Shown here: positions 48,128-57,130 of the stretch, in pieces
Position numbering within the stretch: position 1 is the first letter of the stretch
Layout of the letters: every line of letters starts with the position of its first letter
NCBI GenBank assembly: GCA_019187085.1
Contig: JABARS010000005.1
Coordinates: forward strand, 34,102-98,101
Source: Pseudorhodoplanes sp.
GTDB lineage: Bacteria > Pseudomonadota > Alphaproteobacteria > Rhizobiales > Xanthobacteraceae
Direction: 5' to 3'
DNA length: 64,000 bases
Program-made: the position numbers and the translations under genes
Notes under the pieces: model-generated
What the model saw: the letters and a program-made list of their open reading frames with translations, nothing else
The model's database searches: none
What the model was told of the DNA's origin: nothing

Positions 48128-50014
48128 ATGGCGGAAACCGCACAGCATGGAAGCGATGTTGCGGCCGCACCGTTCCGCAAGGTGCGGCTCGGCAAGCCGG
48201 ACCTCGATGTCGAGCATCGTGCCGACGGCGCCATCGTCATCCGCCCCCGCGCGCCGCTGGACGATTACCCCGCGCGCCTGACCGACCGCCTGCATGACTG
48301 GGCCGAACGCACGCCGGACAACATCCTGTTCGCCGCCCGCGACGGCAACGGCGCATGGCGCACGATCAGCTACGCGCAGGCACTCGACACCGCGCGCCGC
48401 ATCGGCCAGGCGCTGCTCGCGCGCAACCTGTCCGCCGAGCGGCCGGTCGTCATCCTGTCCGGCAACGATCTCGAACACGCCATGATCGGGCTCGCCTGCC
48501 TTTATGCCGGCATCGCCTATGCGCCGGTCTCGCCCGCCTATTCACTGGTCTCGACCGATTTCGGCAAGCTGCGCCAGATTTTCGCTCTGCTCACGCCCGG
48601 GCTCGTGTTCGCCTCGGACGGAAAGGTCTTCGGCAAGGCACTGGCCGCGGCCGTTCCCGCCGATGCGGAAATCGTCGTCACGCGCCATCCGCCGGCCGAA
48701 CGCAGGGCGATGCTGTTCTCCGATCTCGCCGCGACCGTCGCCGGTCCCGCGATCGAAGAAGCGAACCGGCGCGTCGGCCCCGACACCGTCGCCAAGTTCC
48801 TGTTCACGTCCGGCTCCACCGGCCTGCCGAAAGGCGTCATCAACACGCAGCGCATGCTGTGCGCCAACCAGGTCATGATCCGCTCGGCGCTTGCCTATTT
48901 CCAGGACGAGCCGCCGGTCACCGTCGACTGGGCGCCCTGGCATCACACCGCCGGCGGCAATCACGACGTCGGCCTCGTCCTCTATAACGGCGGCACGTTC
49001 TATATCGACGAGGGCAAGCCGCTGCCGGGCGCGATCGAGGCCACGGTGCGCAATCTCAAGGACGTCGCGCCGACTTGGTATTTCAACGTGCCCAAGGGCT
49101 TCGAGGCGCTGTTGCCCTTTTTCCGCAGCGACGCGCAGTTGCGGCAGAATTTCTTCAGCCGCCTGAAGGTGCTGTGGTTCGCGGGCGCCGCGCTGTCCAA
49201 GCCGGTGTTCGACGAGATGCAGGACCTCGCGCTGCGCACCTGCGGCGAGCGCATCCTGTTCCTCACCGGATTCGGAGCGACCGAGACCGCGCCCTGCGCG
49301 CTCGTGCGCACCGAGGACACGACCAATCCCTCGAACATGGGGCTGCCGGTGCCGGGCATGACGCTCAAGCTCGTGCCGGTCGACGGCAAGCTCGAAGCGC
49401 GCGTGAAGGGCCCGAACGTCACGCCCGGCTACTGGCGCGCGCCCGACCTCACCGCCCAGGCTTTCGACGCGGAAGGCTATTACCGGCTCGGCGACGCGAT
49501 GAAATTCGAGGATCCGCAGCGGCCGGACCGCGGCCTCCTGTTCGACGGGCGCGTGGCCGAGGACTTCAAGCTCTCGACCGGCACTTGGGTCAGCGTCGGC
49601 CCGCTGCGCGCGCGCATCATCGATTTCTTCGCGCCTTATGTGCGCGACGTGGTGATTGCCGGCCAGGACCGCAACGAGATCGGCGCGCTGGTCTTTCCCG
49701 CGCTCGACGCCTGCCGCACGCTCGCGCCCGACCTGCCGGCCGCGGCCGACGCCGACGCGATCCTGTCCGACGCACGCGTGCGCGCGGAGTTCGCGCGCCG
49801 CCTGCGGGCCTTCGGCAAGACCGGCACCGGAAGCTCCAACCGCCTCTGCCGCCTCGTCCTCATGGCCGAACCGCCCTCCCTCGATGCCGGCGAAATGACC
49901 GACAAGGGCTCGATCAACCAGCGCGCGGTGCTGTTCCGGCGCGAGGCGAGCGTGCAGACGCTCTATGCCGATCCGCCGCCGGCTTCCGTTCTCGTTCACG
50001 ACGAAAGGTCCTGA
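48128..50014 (+). CDS. fcs: Feruloyl-CoA synthase-like acyl-CoA ligase
   Basis: The 628-aa adenylate-forming enzyme has the P-loop FLFTSGSTGLPKGV (about 225-238), GFGATETAPCAL and YYRLGDAMKFEDP, and a closing GKTGTGSSNRLCRL. The DGAIVIRPRAPLDDYPARL start and VDWAPWHHTAGGNHD are seen in feruloyl-CoA synthase-type ligases. It would convert ferulate, p-coumarate or caffeate to the CoA thioester. ATG 48128 is 31 bp after the crotonase gene. Confidence 0.85.
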   Translation: MAETAQHGSDVAAAPFRKVRLGKPDLDVEHRADGAIVIRPRAPLDDYPARLTDRLHDWAERTPDNILFAARDGNGAWRTISYAQALDTARRIGQALLARNLSAERPVVILSGNDLEHAMIGLACLYAGIAYAPVSPAYSLVSTDFGKLRQIFALLTPGLVFASDGKVFGKALAAAVPADAEIVVTRHPPAERRAMLFSDLAATVAGPAIEEANRRVGPDTVAKFLFTSGSTGLPKGVINTQRMLCANQVMIRSALAYFQDEPPVTVDWAPWHHTAGGNHDVGLVLYNGGTFYIDEGKPLPGAIEATVRNLKDVAPTWYFNVPKGFEALLPFFRSDAQLRQNFFSRLKVLWFAGAALSKPVFDEMQDLALRTCGERILFLTGFGATETAPCALVRTEDTTNPSNMGLPVPGMTLKLVPVDGKLEARVKGPNVTPGYWRAPDLTAQAFDAEGYYRLGDAMKFEDPQRPDRGLLFDGRVAEDFKLSTGTWVSVGPLRARIIDFFAPYVRDVVIAGQDRNEIGALVFPALDACRTLAPDLPAAADADAILSDARVRAEFARRLRAFGKTGTGSSNRLCRLVLMAEPPSLDAGEMTDKGSINQRAVLFRREASVQTLYADPPPASVLVHDERS

Positions 50015-50015
50015 C

Positions 50016-51281
50016 ATGTCCGATCCAGTTCCCGGAATCGGCGCCACCTTCAGCGATGCCTGGCTGCTCGACGGCGTGCGTACGCCGTTCACCGACTATA
50101 ACGGCCCGCTCGCCGGCGCCTCGCCCATCGATCTCGGCATCAAGGCCGCGCGCGCCGCGCTGTCGCGCGCCGGCGTGTCGCCGAACGATGTCGGTACGGT
50201 CGTCGCCGGCAACATGGCGCAGGCGAGCTTCGACGCCTACATGCTGCCGCGCCACATCGCGCTCTATAGCGGGACGCCGATCGAAACGCCGGCGCATCTC
50301 GTGCAGCGCGTCTGCGGCACCGGCATCGAGGCGCTGAGCCAGGCCGCCGACGCCACCTCGCTCGGGCGCACGAATGTCGCGCTGTGCGTCGGCGCCGAAT
50401 CCATGAGCCGCAATCCAGTCGCCGCCTATACCCATCGCGGCGGCTTCCGCATGGGGCAGGTCGAATTCAAGGACTTCCTGTGGGAAGCGCTGCTCGATCC
50501 CGCCGCCAGCGTCACCATGGGCAACACCGCCGAGAATCTCGCGCGCCAGTACCAGATCACGCGGCCGGAAGTGGACGCCTACGCGGCGCGCAGCTTCGAG
50601 CGCGCCCTGAACGCGCAGAAGGACGGATTCCTTGCCGGCGAGATCACACCGGTGACGAGCGAGACCTTCGAGCGCGAAGGCTATAATCCGCGCAGCATCA
50701 GGCTCGCGCGCGAAACGAAAGAGGTGGCCGCCGACACGCATGTGCGGCCCTCCCCGGTCGAGGCGCTGTCCAAGATCAAGCCGGCTTTCGGCGGCGTGCA
50801 GACCGGCGGCAACTCGTCGGCGATCGTGGACGGCGCGGCGGCGGCGATCGTGGTATCGAAAGCCTATCTCGACCGGACGAGGAAAGCCCCGCTGGCGCGC
50901 ATCCTTGCCAGTGCTGCGGTCGGCGTGCCGCCGGAAATCATGGGCATCGGGCCGGTGCCGGCGATCAAGGCGGTGCTGGCGCGCGCGGGGCTTACGCTGT
51001 CGGATATCGACCGCTTCGAGATCAACGAGGCGTTCGGCGCGCAGGTGATGGCATGCGCCCGCGCGCTCGGGCTCGACGAGGCGAAGCTCAATGTCAATGG
51101 CGGCGCCATCGCCATCGGCCATCCGCTCGGGGCCACCGGGGTGCGGCTCTCTGTAACGCTTGCGCGCGAACTCAAACGCGCGAATCTGCGCTATGGCATT
51201 GCCTCCGCCTGCATCGGCGGCGGCCAGGGCATTGCGTTGCTCATCGAAAACCCCGATGCGGCGCCGAAGGGGAAGAACTGA
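50016..51281 (+). CDS. Thiolase family protein (acetyl-CoA C-acyltransferase)
   Basis: The 421-aa thiolase has Cys100 in QRVCGTGIEALSQ, His in IGHPLGATGVRL and a C-terminal Cys in SACIGGGQG. It starts 1 bp after the ligase stop and should cleave a 3-oxo-3-arylpropionyl-CoA to an aroyl-CoA and acetyl-CoA (inferred from context). It is clearly different from PhaA and PcaF in this window. Confidence 0.87.
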   Translation: MSDPVPGIGATFSDAWLLDGVRTPFTDYNGPLAGASPIDLGIKAARAALSRAGVSPNDVGTVVAGNMAQASFDAYMLPRHIALYSGTPIETPAHLVQRVCGTGIEALSQAADATSLGRTNVALCVGAESMSRNPVAAYTHRGGFRMGQVEFKDFLWEALLDPAASVTMGNTAENLARQYQITRPEVDAYAARSFERALNAQKDGFLAGEITPVTSETFEREGYNPRSIRLARETKEVAADTHVRPSPVEALSKIKPAFGGVQTGGNSSAIVDGAAAAIVVSKAYLDRTRKAPLARILASAAVGVPPEIMGIGPVPAIKAVLARAGLTLSDIDRFEINEAFGAQVMACARALGLDEAKLNVNGGAIAIGHPLGATGVRLSVTLARELKRANLRYGIASACIGGGQGIALLIENPDAAPKGKN

Positions 51282-51283
51282 CG

Positions 51284-52042
51284 ATGGACGTGAAGGGGCA
51301 GGTTGCGATCATCACCGGCGGCGCCTCCGGGCTCGGCGCCGCCACGGCCGAAATCCTGTCGGCGGCGGGGGCGAAAGTGGCGCTGCTCGACGTCAACGAA
51401 AAGGCCGCCGCCGAACAGGCCGGCAAGCTCGGCGGCATGGCCGCCGCCTGCGACGTCGCCGACGAGGCAAGCGCGCAGGCCGCGGTCGCCAAGGTGCGCG
51501 AGACGCTCGGCGTGCCGCGTATTCTCGTCAATTGCGCGGGCATCGGGCCGGCCAAGCGCATCCTCGGCCGCGACGGACCGATGCCGCTGTCGGACTATCG
51601 GCGCGTGATCGAGATCAACCTGATCGGCACCTTCAACATGATGCGGCTCGCGGCCGCCGAGATGAGCAAGGCCGATCCGATCGACGGCGAACGCGGCGTC
51701 ATCGTCTCCACCGCCTCGGTCGCCGCCTTCGAGGGCCAGGTCGGGCAGGCCGCCTATGCCTCGTCCAAGGGCGGCGTCGCCGCGCTGACGCTGCCGGCGG
51801 CGCGTGAATTCTCGCAGTTCGGCATCCGGGTGCTGGCGATCGCGCCCGGCATTTTCGCAACGCCGATGCTCAAGGCGCTGCCGCAGGAATCGCAGGACAG
51901 CCTCGGCGCCTCGGTGCCGTTCCCCAGGCGGCTCGGCGAGCCGCGCGAATTCGGCGAGCTCGTGTTGTTCCTGGCGCACAACGGCTACATGAACGGCGAG
52001 GTGATCCGCATCGACGGCGCGCTGCGCATGGCGCCGCGCTAG
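51284..52042 (+). CDS. SDR-family 3-hydroxyacyl-CoA dehydrogenase-like protein
   Basis: The 252-aa short-chain dehydrogenase has TGGASGLG (11-18), VNCAGIG in place of NNAG, and YASSK with Tyr158 and Lys162. [20 protein letters not shown] and [20 protein letters not shown] resemble HSD17B10-type 3-hydroxyacyl-CoA dehydrogenases. It would oxidise the hydrated aryl-propionyl-CoA before thiolysis. It begins 2 bp after the thiolase stop. Confidence 0.87.
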   Translation: MDVKGQVAIITGGASGLGAATAEILSAAGAKVALLDVNEKAAAEQAGKLGGMAAACDVADEASAQAAVAKVRETLGVPRILVNCAGIGPAKRILGRDGPMPLSDYRRVIEINLIGTFNMMRLAAAEMSKADPIDGERGVIVSTASVAAFEGQVGQAAYASSKGGVAALTLPAAREFSQFGIRVLAIAPGIFATPMLKALPQESQDSLGASVPFPRRLGEPREFGELVLFLAHNGYMNGEVIRIDGALRMAPR

Positions 52043-52052
52043 GGCCGTCCGG

Positions 52053-52475
52053 ATGCTGAAGAATTCGAGAATCCTGCGGATCGAGTGGGGCGACTGCGAC
52101 CCGGCGGGCATCGTTTTCTATCCGCGCTATTTCGCGATGTTCGACCATTCGACCACCACGCTGATTTCGGTGGCGTCCGGGCTGAACAAGTTCGAGCTGC
52201 TCAAGAAATACGGCATGGCCGGCTACCCGATGGTCGATACGCGCGCACGCTTCCTGGTGCCGACCCGCTTCGGCGACGACGTGACCATCGAATCGCAATT
52301 CACCAAGATCGGCATGTCGAGCTTCGACATCGTTCACAGGCTGTCGCGCGCCGGCACGCTGTGCGTGGAGGGCTTCGAGACACGGGTCTGGGTCGGCCAC
52401 GATCCACAGGATCCCAGCCGCATCAAGTCGCGGCCGATCCCCGACGACCTCGCCGCGAAATTCCGCGCCGGCTGA
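52053..52475 (+). CDS. Acyl-CoA thioesterase, 4-hydroxybenzoyl-CoA thioesterase-like
   Basis: The 140-aa hotdog protein has the GDCDPAGIVFYPRYFAMFD motif; Asp16 matches the catalytic Asp17 of Pseudomonas 4-hydroxybenzoyl-CoA thioesterase. It could release 4-hydroxybenzoate or vanillate from the aroyl-CoA made by the preceding enzymes. It lies 10 bp after the SDR gene, in the same operon. Confidence 0.87.
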   Translation: MLKNSRILRIEWGDCDPAGIVFYPRYFAMFDHSTTTLISVASGLNKFELLKKYGMAGYPMVDTRARFLVPTRFGDDVTIESQFTKIGMSSFDIVHRLSRAGTLCVEGFETRVWVGHDPQDPSRIKSRPIPDDLAAKFRAG

Positions 52476-52485
52476 AAGGCTGCCC

Positions 52486-53055
52486 ATGACCCGCCGCGCC
52501 ACGATCCCTGTCCAGTCCGCCGCCGCGCGCCCGCGCGGCAAGACCCGGAACGGCAAGAGCAGGAACGACAAGACCGCGGAACGCAACGGCAGGACCGACG
52601 CCATCGATCTGTCGCCGCTGCCCGACCGCGTCGGATACATGCTGCGCCGCGCACAGCTTGCCGTGTTCAAGAATTTCGTGCGGACCTGCGCCGAGTTCGA
52701 CATCCGGCCGGCGCAATATGCCGTGCTGACGGTCATCGAGAACAATCCCGGGCTCAAGCAGATCGACATCAGCACGGCGCTCGGCATCAAGCGCACCAAT
52801 CTCGTCGCGCTGATCGATCTCCTGGAACGGCGCGGCCTCGCACGGCGCGAGCCGGTGCCCGCCGACCGCCGCTCCTATGCGCTGCACCTGACCGCCCGCG
52901 GCAAGACCCTGATGGGCAAGCTGCACGCACGCGTGGACGCCCACGAGCAGCAGGTGCGCGATGCGCTCGGGGCGGAGGCGCGCGACCGGCTTCTGCCGAT
53001 GATGCGGCGGTTGATCGCGGCGCTCGGACCGGGTTCCGCCGACGAGGAATCCTGA
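52486..53055 (+). CDS. MarR-family regulator in the hydroxycinnamate cluster
   Basis: The 189-aa protein has a basic, Arg/Lys-rich N-terminal arm (about 1-38) and a MarR winged helix (RPAQYAVLTVIENNPGLKQIDI, IKRTNLVALIDLLERRGLARRE, then the wing DRRSYALHLT). MarR proteins of the CouR/FerR kind sense hydroxycinnamoyl-CoA, which fits this position at the end of the operon. The long N-arm is unusual. Confidence 0.87.
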   Translation: MTRRATIPVQSAAARPRGKTRNGKSRNDKTAERNGRTDAIDLSPLPDRVGYMLRRAQLAVFKNFVRTCAEFDIRPAQYAVLTVIENNPGLKQIDISTALGIKRTNLVALIDLLERRGLARREPVPADRRSYALHLTARGKTLMGKLHARVDAHEQQVRDALGAEARDRLLPMMRRLIAALGPGSADEES

Positions 53056-53061
53056 AGCCGC

Positions 53062-53610
53062 TCAGTCCAGCTCCGCGGTGATCTGCCGCAGGATTTTCAG
53101 GAACGTGGCGCGGTCGCGCGGCCCGATGATGCGGTCGAGATTGCGGTCGTGGCGCTTGGCGCATTCGGTCAGCTCGGCGAGCATTTTCTCGCCCGCCGCC
53201 GTCAACGACAGGCAATAGGCCCGCCGGTCCTTGCGCAGGCGCACGCGGCTGACGAAGCCGCGCCTGACCAGGTCGTCGAGTGCAAAGGTCAGCGTCGACT
53301 TGTCGCTGCCCACCGCGCGGCTGAGCGTGGTCTGGCTGATGCCCGGATTGCGCCCGATCAGGAGCAGCGTGGCGAAGCGCCCCGGGCTGAGATCGACATG
53401 CTTGGCTTCGCGCGCAAAAGCCTGGAACGACGCGGCCTGCGCCCGTCGCAGATGAAACCCCGCCCAGTTCTCGAGCGGCCCGTAGTCGATCGCGTCGCCG
53501 GCGCGCCGGCCGTCCGCCTCCGGCCCCGCGCGCCCGCGCGTCACGCGCGCAGCCAGTGTCCGTCTTCCCAAGGTCACATCCCAATATATCGTCGGCCGCG
53601 CATGCTGCAC
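53062..53610 (-). CDS. Second MarR-family regulator, divergent from the TRAP genes
   Basis: The 182-aa protein has a MarR domain: SPGRFATLLLIGRNPGISQT, SDKSTLTFALDDLVRRGFVSRV and wing RKDRRAYCLSLTAAG. It converges on the first MarR gene (6-bp gap) and diverges from dctP. Start uncertain: GTG 53610 or GTG 53577. A 20-bp operator-like palindrome in its own upstream region recurs in front of iorA, so it probably controls both transporter and oxidoreductase genes. Confidence 0.87.
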   Translation of the reverse strand: MQHARPTIYWDVTLGRRTLAARVTRGRAGPEADGRRAGDAIDYGPLENWAGFHLRRAQAASFQAFAREAKHVDLSPGRFATLLLIGRNPGISQTTLSRAVGSDKSTLTFALDDLVRRGFVSRVRLRKDRRAYCLSLTAAGEKMLAELTECAKRHDRNLDRIIGPRDRATFLKILRQITAELD

Positions 53611-53620
53611 TGCCGGATTG

Positions 53621-53640
53621 ATAGTTTTATATCCGACTAT
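53621..53640. promoter_or_regulatory. Operator-like site between the second marR and dctP
   Basis: ATAGTTTTATATCCGACTAT matches the perfect palindrome at 58573-58592 at 17 of 20 positions, including all of the outer five on each side. It is 11 bp from the upstream GTG of the MarR gene and about 107 bp from dctP. Confidence 0.6.
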
Positions 53641-54713
53641 TATTCTGCTTTACAGTACGGGCCGCACGCGGCTTCAATAATAACAAAGTTGGCGGAGCGA
53701 CAGGATGTTGCTCAACGACCAACCTCATAAATCAGGGAGGACGTCACATGCAATTACGTCTGCTGCAATTACGTCTGCACAAACTCGCTCTCGGCGCCGC
53801 GATGGTCGGCGGCACCCTTCTGCTCGGCCTGCCCGGCGCCTCCGCGCAGGACAAGACCTTCGATCTGAAGCTCGCCCACTGGGTGCCGCCCTCGCATCCG
53901 CTGCAGAAGGCGCTCGAGGAATGGGGCGCTTCGGTCGAGAAGGCCTCGGGCGGCACCATCAAGTACAAGGTCTATCCGGCGCAGCAGCTCGGCAAGGCCT
54001 TCGACCATTACGACATGGCGCGCGACGGCATTGCCGATCTCACCTACATCAATCCCGGCTACCAGCCCGGCCGCTTCCCGATCATCGGCGCCGGCGAACT
54101 GCCGTTCCTCGTCACCAACGCCAAGGGCGGCTCGCAGGCGCTCGACGCCTGGTACCGCAAATACGCGGCCAAAGAGATGAAGGACGTCAAGTTCTGCCTC
54201 GCCTTCATGCACGATCCCGGCTCGTTCCATTCCAAGACCAAGAAGATCATGGTGCCCGGCGACATCAAGGGCATGAAGATCCGCCCCGCCCACGCCACCA
54301 TGGCCTCGTTCGTCACGCTGCTCGGCGGCACCAACGTGCAGTCGAGCGCGCCGGAAGTGCGCGACATCCTCGAAAAGGGCGTCGCCGAGGCAGTGACCTT
54401 CCCCTGGGGTTCGGTGCCGCTGTTCGGCATCGACAAGGTGACCAAGTATCACATCGACGCACCGCTCTACGCGACCACGTTCGCCTTCGTCTTCAGCCCC
54501 GGCACCTACAACCAGATGTCGGCCGCGCAGAAGAAGGTGATCGACGACCATTGCACCAACGAGTGGTCGCTCAAGGTCGCCGGTCCCTGGGCCGACTTCG
54601 AGCATAGCGGCATCCAGAAGCTCATGCTTTTCGGGTTGACACATACAGCCGCAAATGCTAGTACCATGGGCGTTCCGGGGCATTCCGCCCCGCTCCCTAT
54701 GGAGGGTTAGAAG

Positions 54714-54932
54714 ATGAAGATCGTGGTCGAAATCAGTGACGACGACGCGATGTACGTTAACCGCGTGATCGAACTGGCGAATATGTCGGACGCCAACACC
54801 CACGGGACGCTTGGCTTCGAAAGGCTGACCAAAATGCTGCTCGAAGACGTGGCAATGACGGTGCGGCGGCCGGGCTGCTGGGAAGCGGCCAACATGGCTC
54901 AGTTGCTCGCTTCTCACGGATACGAGGTCTGA
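54714..54932 (+). CDS. 72-aa hypothetical protein of the IS1595 element
   Basis: The small acidic protein starts MKIVVEISDDDAMYVNRVIE and has HGTLGFERLTKMLLEDVAM and a C-terminal WEAANMAQLLASHGYEV. GGAGGG lies 7 nt upstream of the ATG. It is the first gene of the element's operon and ends 3 bp before the next ATG. The predicted fold is beta then helices, as in small DNA-binding or antitoxin-like proteins, but no family is recognised. Confidence 0.6.
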   Translation: MKIVVEISDDDAMYVNRVIELANMSDANTHGTLGFERLTKMLLEDVAMTVRRPGCWEAANMAQLLASHGYEV

Positions 54933-54935
54933 GCC

Positions 54936-55205
54936 ATGTCCTCTATCGCCTCTTGCTTCGACCGCCTTTTGCTCAAGCGCGTTCACGCCGATGTTCGCAG
55001 GGCATTCCCCGAAATCCGCAATGTCGTCAAATGCGTCGGCGTGACGACCACCCGACGCGGCCAATACTTCGTGCAGATCAGCACCATCGGGCGCCCGCTG
55101 TTCAACCACGACTGCCGCGCCTACAGCGCGACGGAAGCGCGCTGTAAAGCCTGGAATGCATTTCTGAACAAATACGCGCCGAACAGCGACGGGGAGGCCG
55201 CTTAG
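54936..55205 (+). CDS. 89-aa hypothetical protein of the IS1595 element
   Basis: A basic N-terminal half (FDRLLLKRVHADVRRAFPEI) leads into a likely beta-sheet (GQYFVQISTIGRPLFNHDCR) and a helix (SATEARCKAWNAFLNKYA). No known domain. Its TAG is immediately followed by the transposase ATG, so it is translated with it. It could be a transposition accessory or cargo. Confidence 0.6.
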   Translation: MSSIASCFDRLLLKRVHADVRRAFPEIRNVVKCVGVTTTRRGQYFVQISTIGRPLFNHDCRAYSATEARCKAWNAFLNKYAPNSDGEAA

Positions 55206-56246
55206 ATGCCTCCCCACGCCGACGTTCTCCAATGGGAACACCTGCCGTTCCCCAAGTCGCTCCGGGACTTTCAGCGGCTCTTTGCCGACGATGACGCCTG
55301 CGCCCGATGGCTTGAGGGTGCAAAGTGGCCGAAGGGCTTTGTCTGCCCACACTGCGGCGAAAAGGGCGAGCCCTTCCGCATGGCAACCCGCACGACGGTT
55401 CTGACGTGCCGGAAATGCCGCAAGCAAACGTCGCTCACGGTCGGGACCGTGATGCAGCGCACGCACACACCGCTGACGGTGTGGTTTTGGGGCGCTTATC
55501 TTGTCTCGACCGTGACGCCGGGCATTTCGACGGTTCAATTCGAGCGTCAGCTTGGCTTGACCCGCGAAACCGCCTTCCAAATCCTGCACAAGCTGCGGGC
55601 CGGAATGGTGCGCCAGAACCGGGATCGGATCGGCGGCAACCTTGGCCGGGGCGATCACGTCGAAATTGACGAAACCTACATCGGAGGCGCGGTGCGCGGC
55701 CAAGGGCGCGGCCCGCAAGGGCAAACGCTGGTCATGGCGGCCGTTGAGGTCCGCACTCGCCCCGCCAAGAAGGGCGACAAGCCTATGCGGCGAGGCGGCC
55801 GGTACGCGGGTCGCCTGCGCTTGGAAATCGTCCCGACGCGCGGGGCCAAATCCATCAACGCCTTTGTGGAACAGGCGGTTGAACCGGGCGCGATGGTCAT
55901 TACCGACGCATGGGGCGGCTACAACGGCCTGCCCGCGCTTGGCTACCAGCACTTGCCGGTTGTCGAGGGGAACGATCCGAACGTGGCGGAAGAATACCTG
56001 CCCATCGTTCACCTTGTCTTTTCGAACCTCAAGGCGTGGCTGCAAGGCACACACCACGGGCGCGTCAGCCCCAAGCACCTGCAAGCCTACCTCAACGAGT
56101 TCGTGTTCCGGTTTAACCGCCGATTCTACCCGTTCAACGCCTTCCGCTCGCTCTTGGGCATCGGCGCAAACGGCGAAGCCCCGACCTATGACGGGCTTTA
56201 CAGCGGCGAGTGGAAGCATCCGACGATGGCTAGTCATCATGGCTGA
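55206..56246 (+). CDS. IS1595-family transposase
   Basis: The 346-aa transposase has a zinc ribbon (CPHCGEKG ... CRKCRK), a wHTH (STVQFERQLGLTRETAFQILHK) and an ISXO2-like catalytic core with VEIDETYIGG, VITDAWGGYNGL and a final HLVFSNLKAWLQGTHHG-like segment. The NEFVFRFNRRFYPFNAFRSL ending is typical of the ISNwi1-like group. Motifs look intact, so the element may be active. Confidence 0.93.
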   Translation: MPPHADVLQWEHLPFPKSLRDFQRLFADDDACARWLEGAKWPKGFVCPHCGEKGEPFRMATRTTVLTCRKCRKQTSLTVGTVMQRTHTPLTVWFWGAYLVSTVTPGISTVQFERQLGLTRETAFQILHKLRAGMVRQNRDRIGGNLGRGDHVEIDETYIGGAVRGQGRGPQGQTLVMAAVEVRTRPAKKGDKPMRRGGRYAGRLRLEIVPTRGAKSINAFVEQAVEPGAMVITDAWGGYNGLPALGYQHLPVVEGNDPNVAEEYLPIVHLVFSNLKAWLQGTHHGRVSPKHLQAYLNEFVFRFNRRFYPFNAFRSLLGIGANGEAPTYDGLYSGEWKHPTMASHHG

Positions 56247-56521
56247 CCATCAACCTGTGGGTCTTGTATGTGGAAACCCGAAAAGCATGCAGAAGCTCAA
56301 GAGCGATTCCGCCCACGAGGTCTATCCGCTGACGCAGGCCCAGCTTGCCGAGTGGAAGAAGGCGGCCGAACCGCTGCAGAAGACCTGGGCCGACAACGTC
56401 AAGAAGGCCGGCGGCGATCCCGACACGCTCATGAAGGAGCTGAGGGAAGCGCTCGCCAAGTTCAAGGCCGCCTACTGACGGTCATTGCCGGCGGCGTCCG
56501 CCGATACCCGACGACGAAAGC

Positions 56522-56549
56522 ATGACGGCGGCATACGCGCCGCCGTCAT
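56522..56549 (+). terminator. Intercistronic hairpin between dctP and dctQ
   Basis: A perfect 11-bp stem ATGACGGCGGC/GCCGCCGTCAT with a 6-nt loop stands 44 bp after the dctP stop. No T-run follows. Such hairpins often let binding-protein mRNA exceed that of the membrane genes. Confidence 0.6.
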
Positions 56550-56589
56550 CATCTCCAAAAGACCTATCCGCTCCCCGCAGGCGCCGCTG

Positions 56590-57126
56590 ATGACGACACG
56601 CTTTCCTGCGCTCACCCGCTTCATGGACCGATTCATCGATTCGATCGAGTGGATCGCGGCCTTCTTCATCGGCGTGGTCGCGCTCGACGTGTTCGTCTCG
56701 GTCATGCTGCGCTATTTTTTCGGCTTCACGATTCCCGACGCCTACGATTTCGGCATGCTCATGCTCGGGATCGTGATTTTCTGGGGCATCGCCGCCACAA
56801 GCTATCGCGGCACCCACATCACCGTCGACCTGCTCTGGGCCAATGTCGGCCCCGGCTGGCAGCGCGTCATCGACGTGTTTGCGACGCTCGTGCTCCTGTT
56901 CGTGGTGATCGTGCAGAGCTACACGCTGTTCGACAAGACCTTCTCCACGCGCGACGCCAATCTCCTGACCTTCGATCTGCGCCTGCCGGTCTGGCCGTTC
57001 TATCTCATTGCCTGGATCGGCGACGTGGCGGCGGTGCTGCTGATCGTCGTGCGCACCTATCGCCTGATCTTCCATCCCGAACTGATGGCGCGCGATTACG
57101 CGATGGCAAGAAAAGCGGTTGAGTGA
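56590..57126 (+). CDS. dctQ: TRAP transporter small permease subunit DctQ
   Basis: The 178-aa membrane protein has four helices. SIEWIAAFFIGVVALDVFVSV, GIVIFWGIAATSYRGTHITV and the C-terminal VWPFYLIAWIGDVAAVLL follow the DctQ pattern. ATG 56590 is chosen by homology; upstream frame sequence is non-family. It ends 4 bp before the ATG of dctM. Confidence 0.9.
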   Translation: MTTRFPALTRFMDRFIDSIEWIAAFFIGVVALDVFVSVMLRYFFGFTIPDAYDFGMLMLGIVIFWGIAATSYRGTHITVDLLWANVGPGWQRVIDVFATLVLLFVVIVQSYTLFDKTFSTRDANLLTFDLRLPVWPFYLIAWIGDVAAVLLIVVRTYRLIFHPELMARDYAMARKAVE

Positions 57127-57130
57127 ATCC

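Larger units (their letters stand above)
54623..56289. mobile_element. Complete IS1595-family element inside dctP (1667 bp)
   Basis: The 25-bp inverted repeats (two mismatches) start CATGCTTTTCGGGTT at both ends. An 8-bp target duplication CAGAAGCT flanks it (54615-54622 and 56290-56297). It carries three tightly packed ORFs in one direction: 72 aa, 89 aa and the transposase. The repeats differ completely from those of the element at 19172, so the two are separate lineages. Confidence 0.93.
53748..56478 (+). pseudogene. dctP: TRAP transporter substrate-binding protein DctP, interrupted by an IS element
   Basis: Codons 1-292 (53748-54622) and the last 60 (56298-56478) are separated by the element at 54623-56289 plus one copy of its 8-bp duplication. 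Removing these joins HSGIQKL to KSDSAHEVY in frame, giving about 351 aa. The signal peptide (LGAAMVGGTLLLGLPGASAQ) and the DctP fold (LKLAHWVPPSHPLQKALEEW, YINPGYQPGRFP, KGMKIRPAH) are normal. The broken gene would end 28 residues into the element and lack the C-terminal helices, so it is probably inactive. Followed by dctQ and dctM. Confidence 0.92.

Noticed and set aside
53769..56240. 823-codon minus-strand frame across dctP and the IS element
   Set aside because: Antisense shadow that crosses a defined IS boundary; cannot be an ancestral gene.
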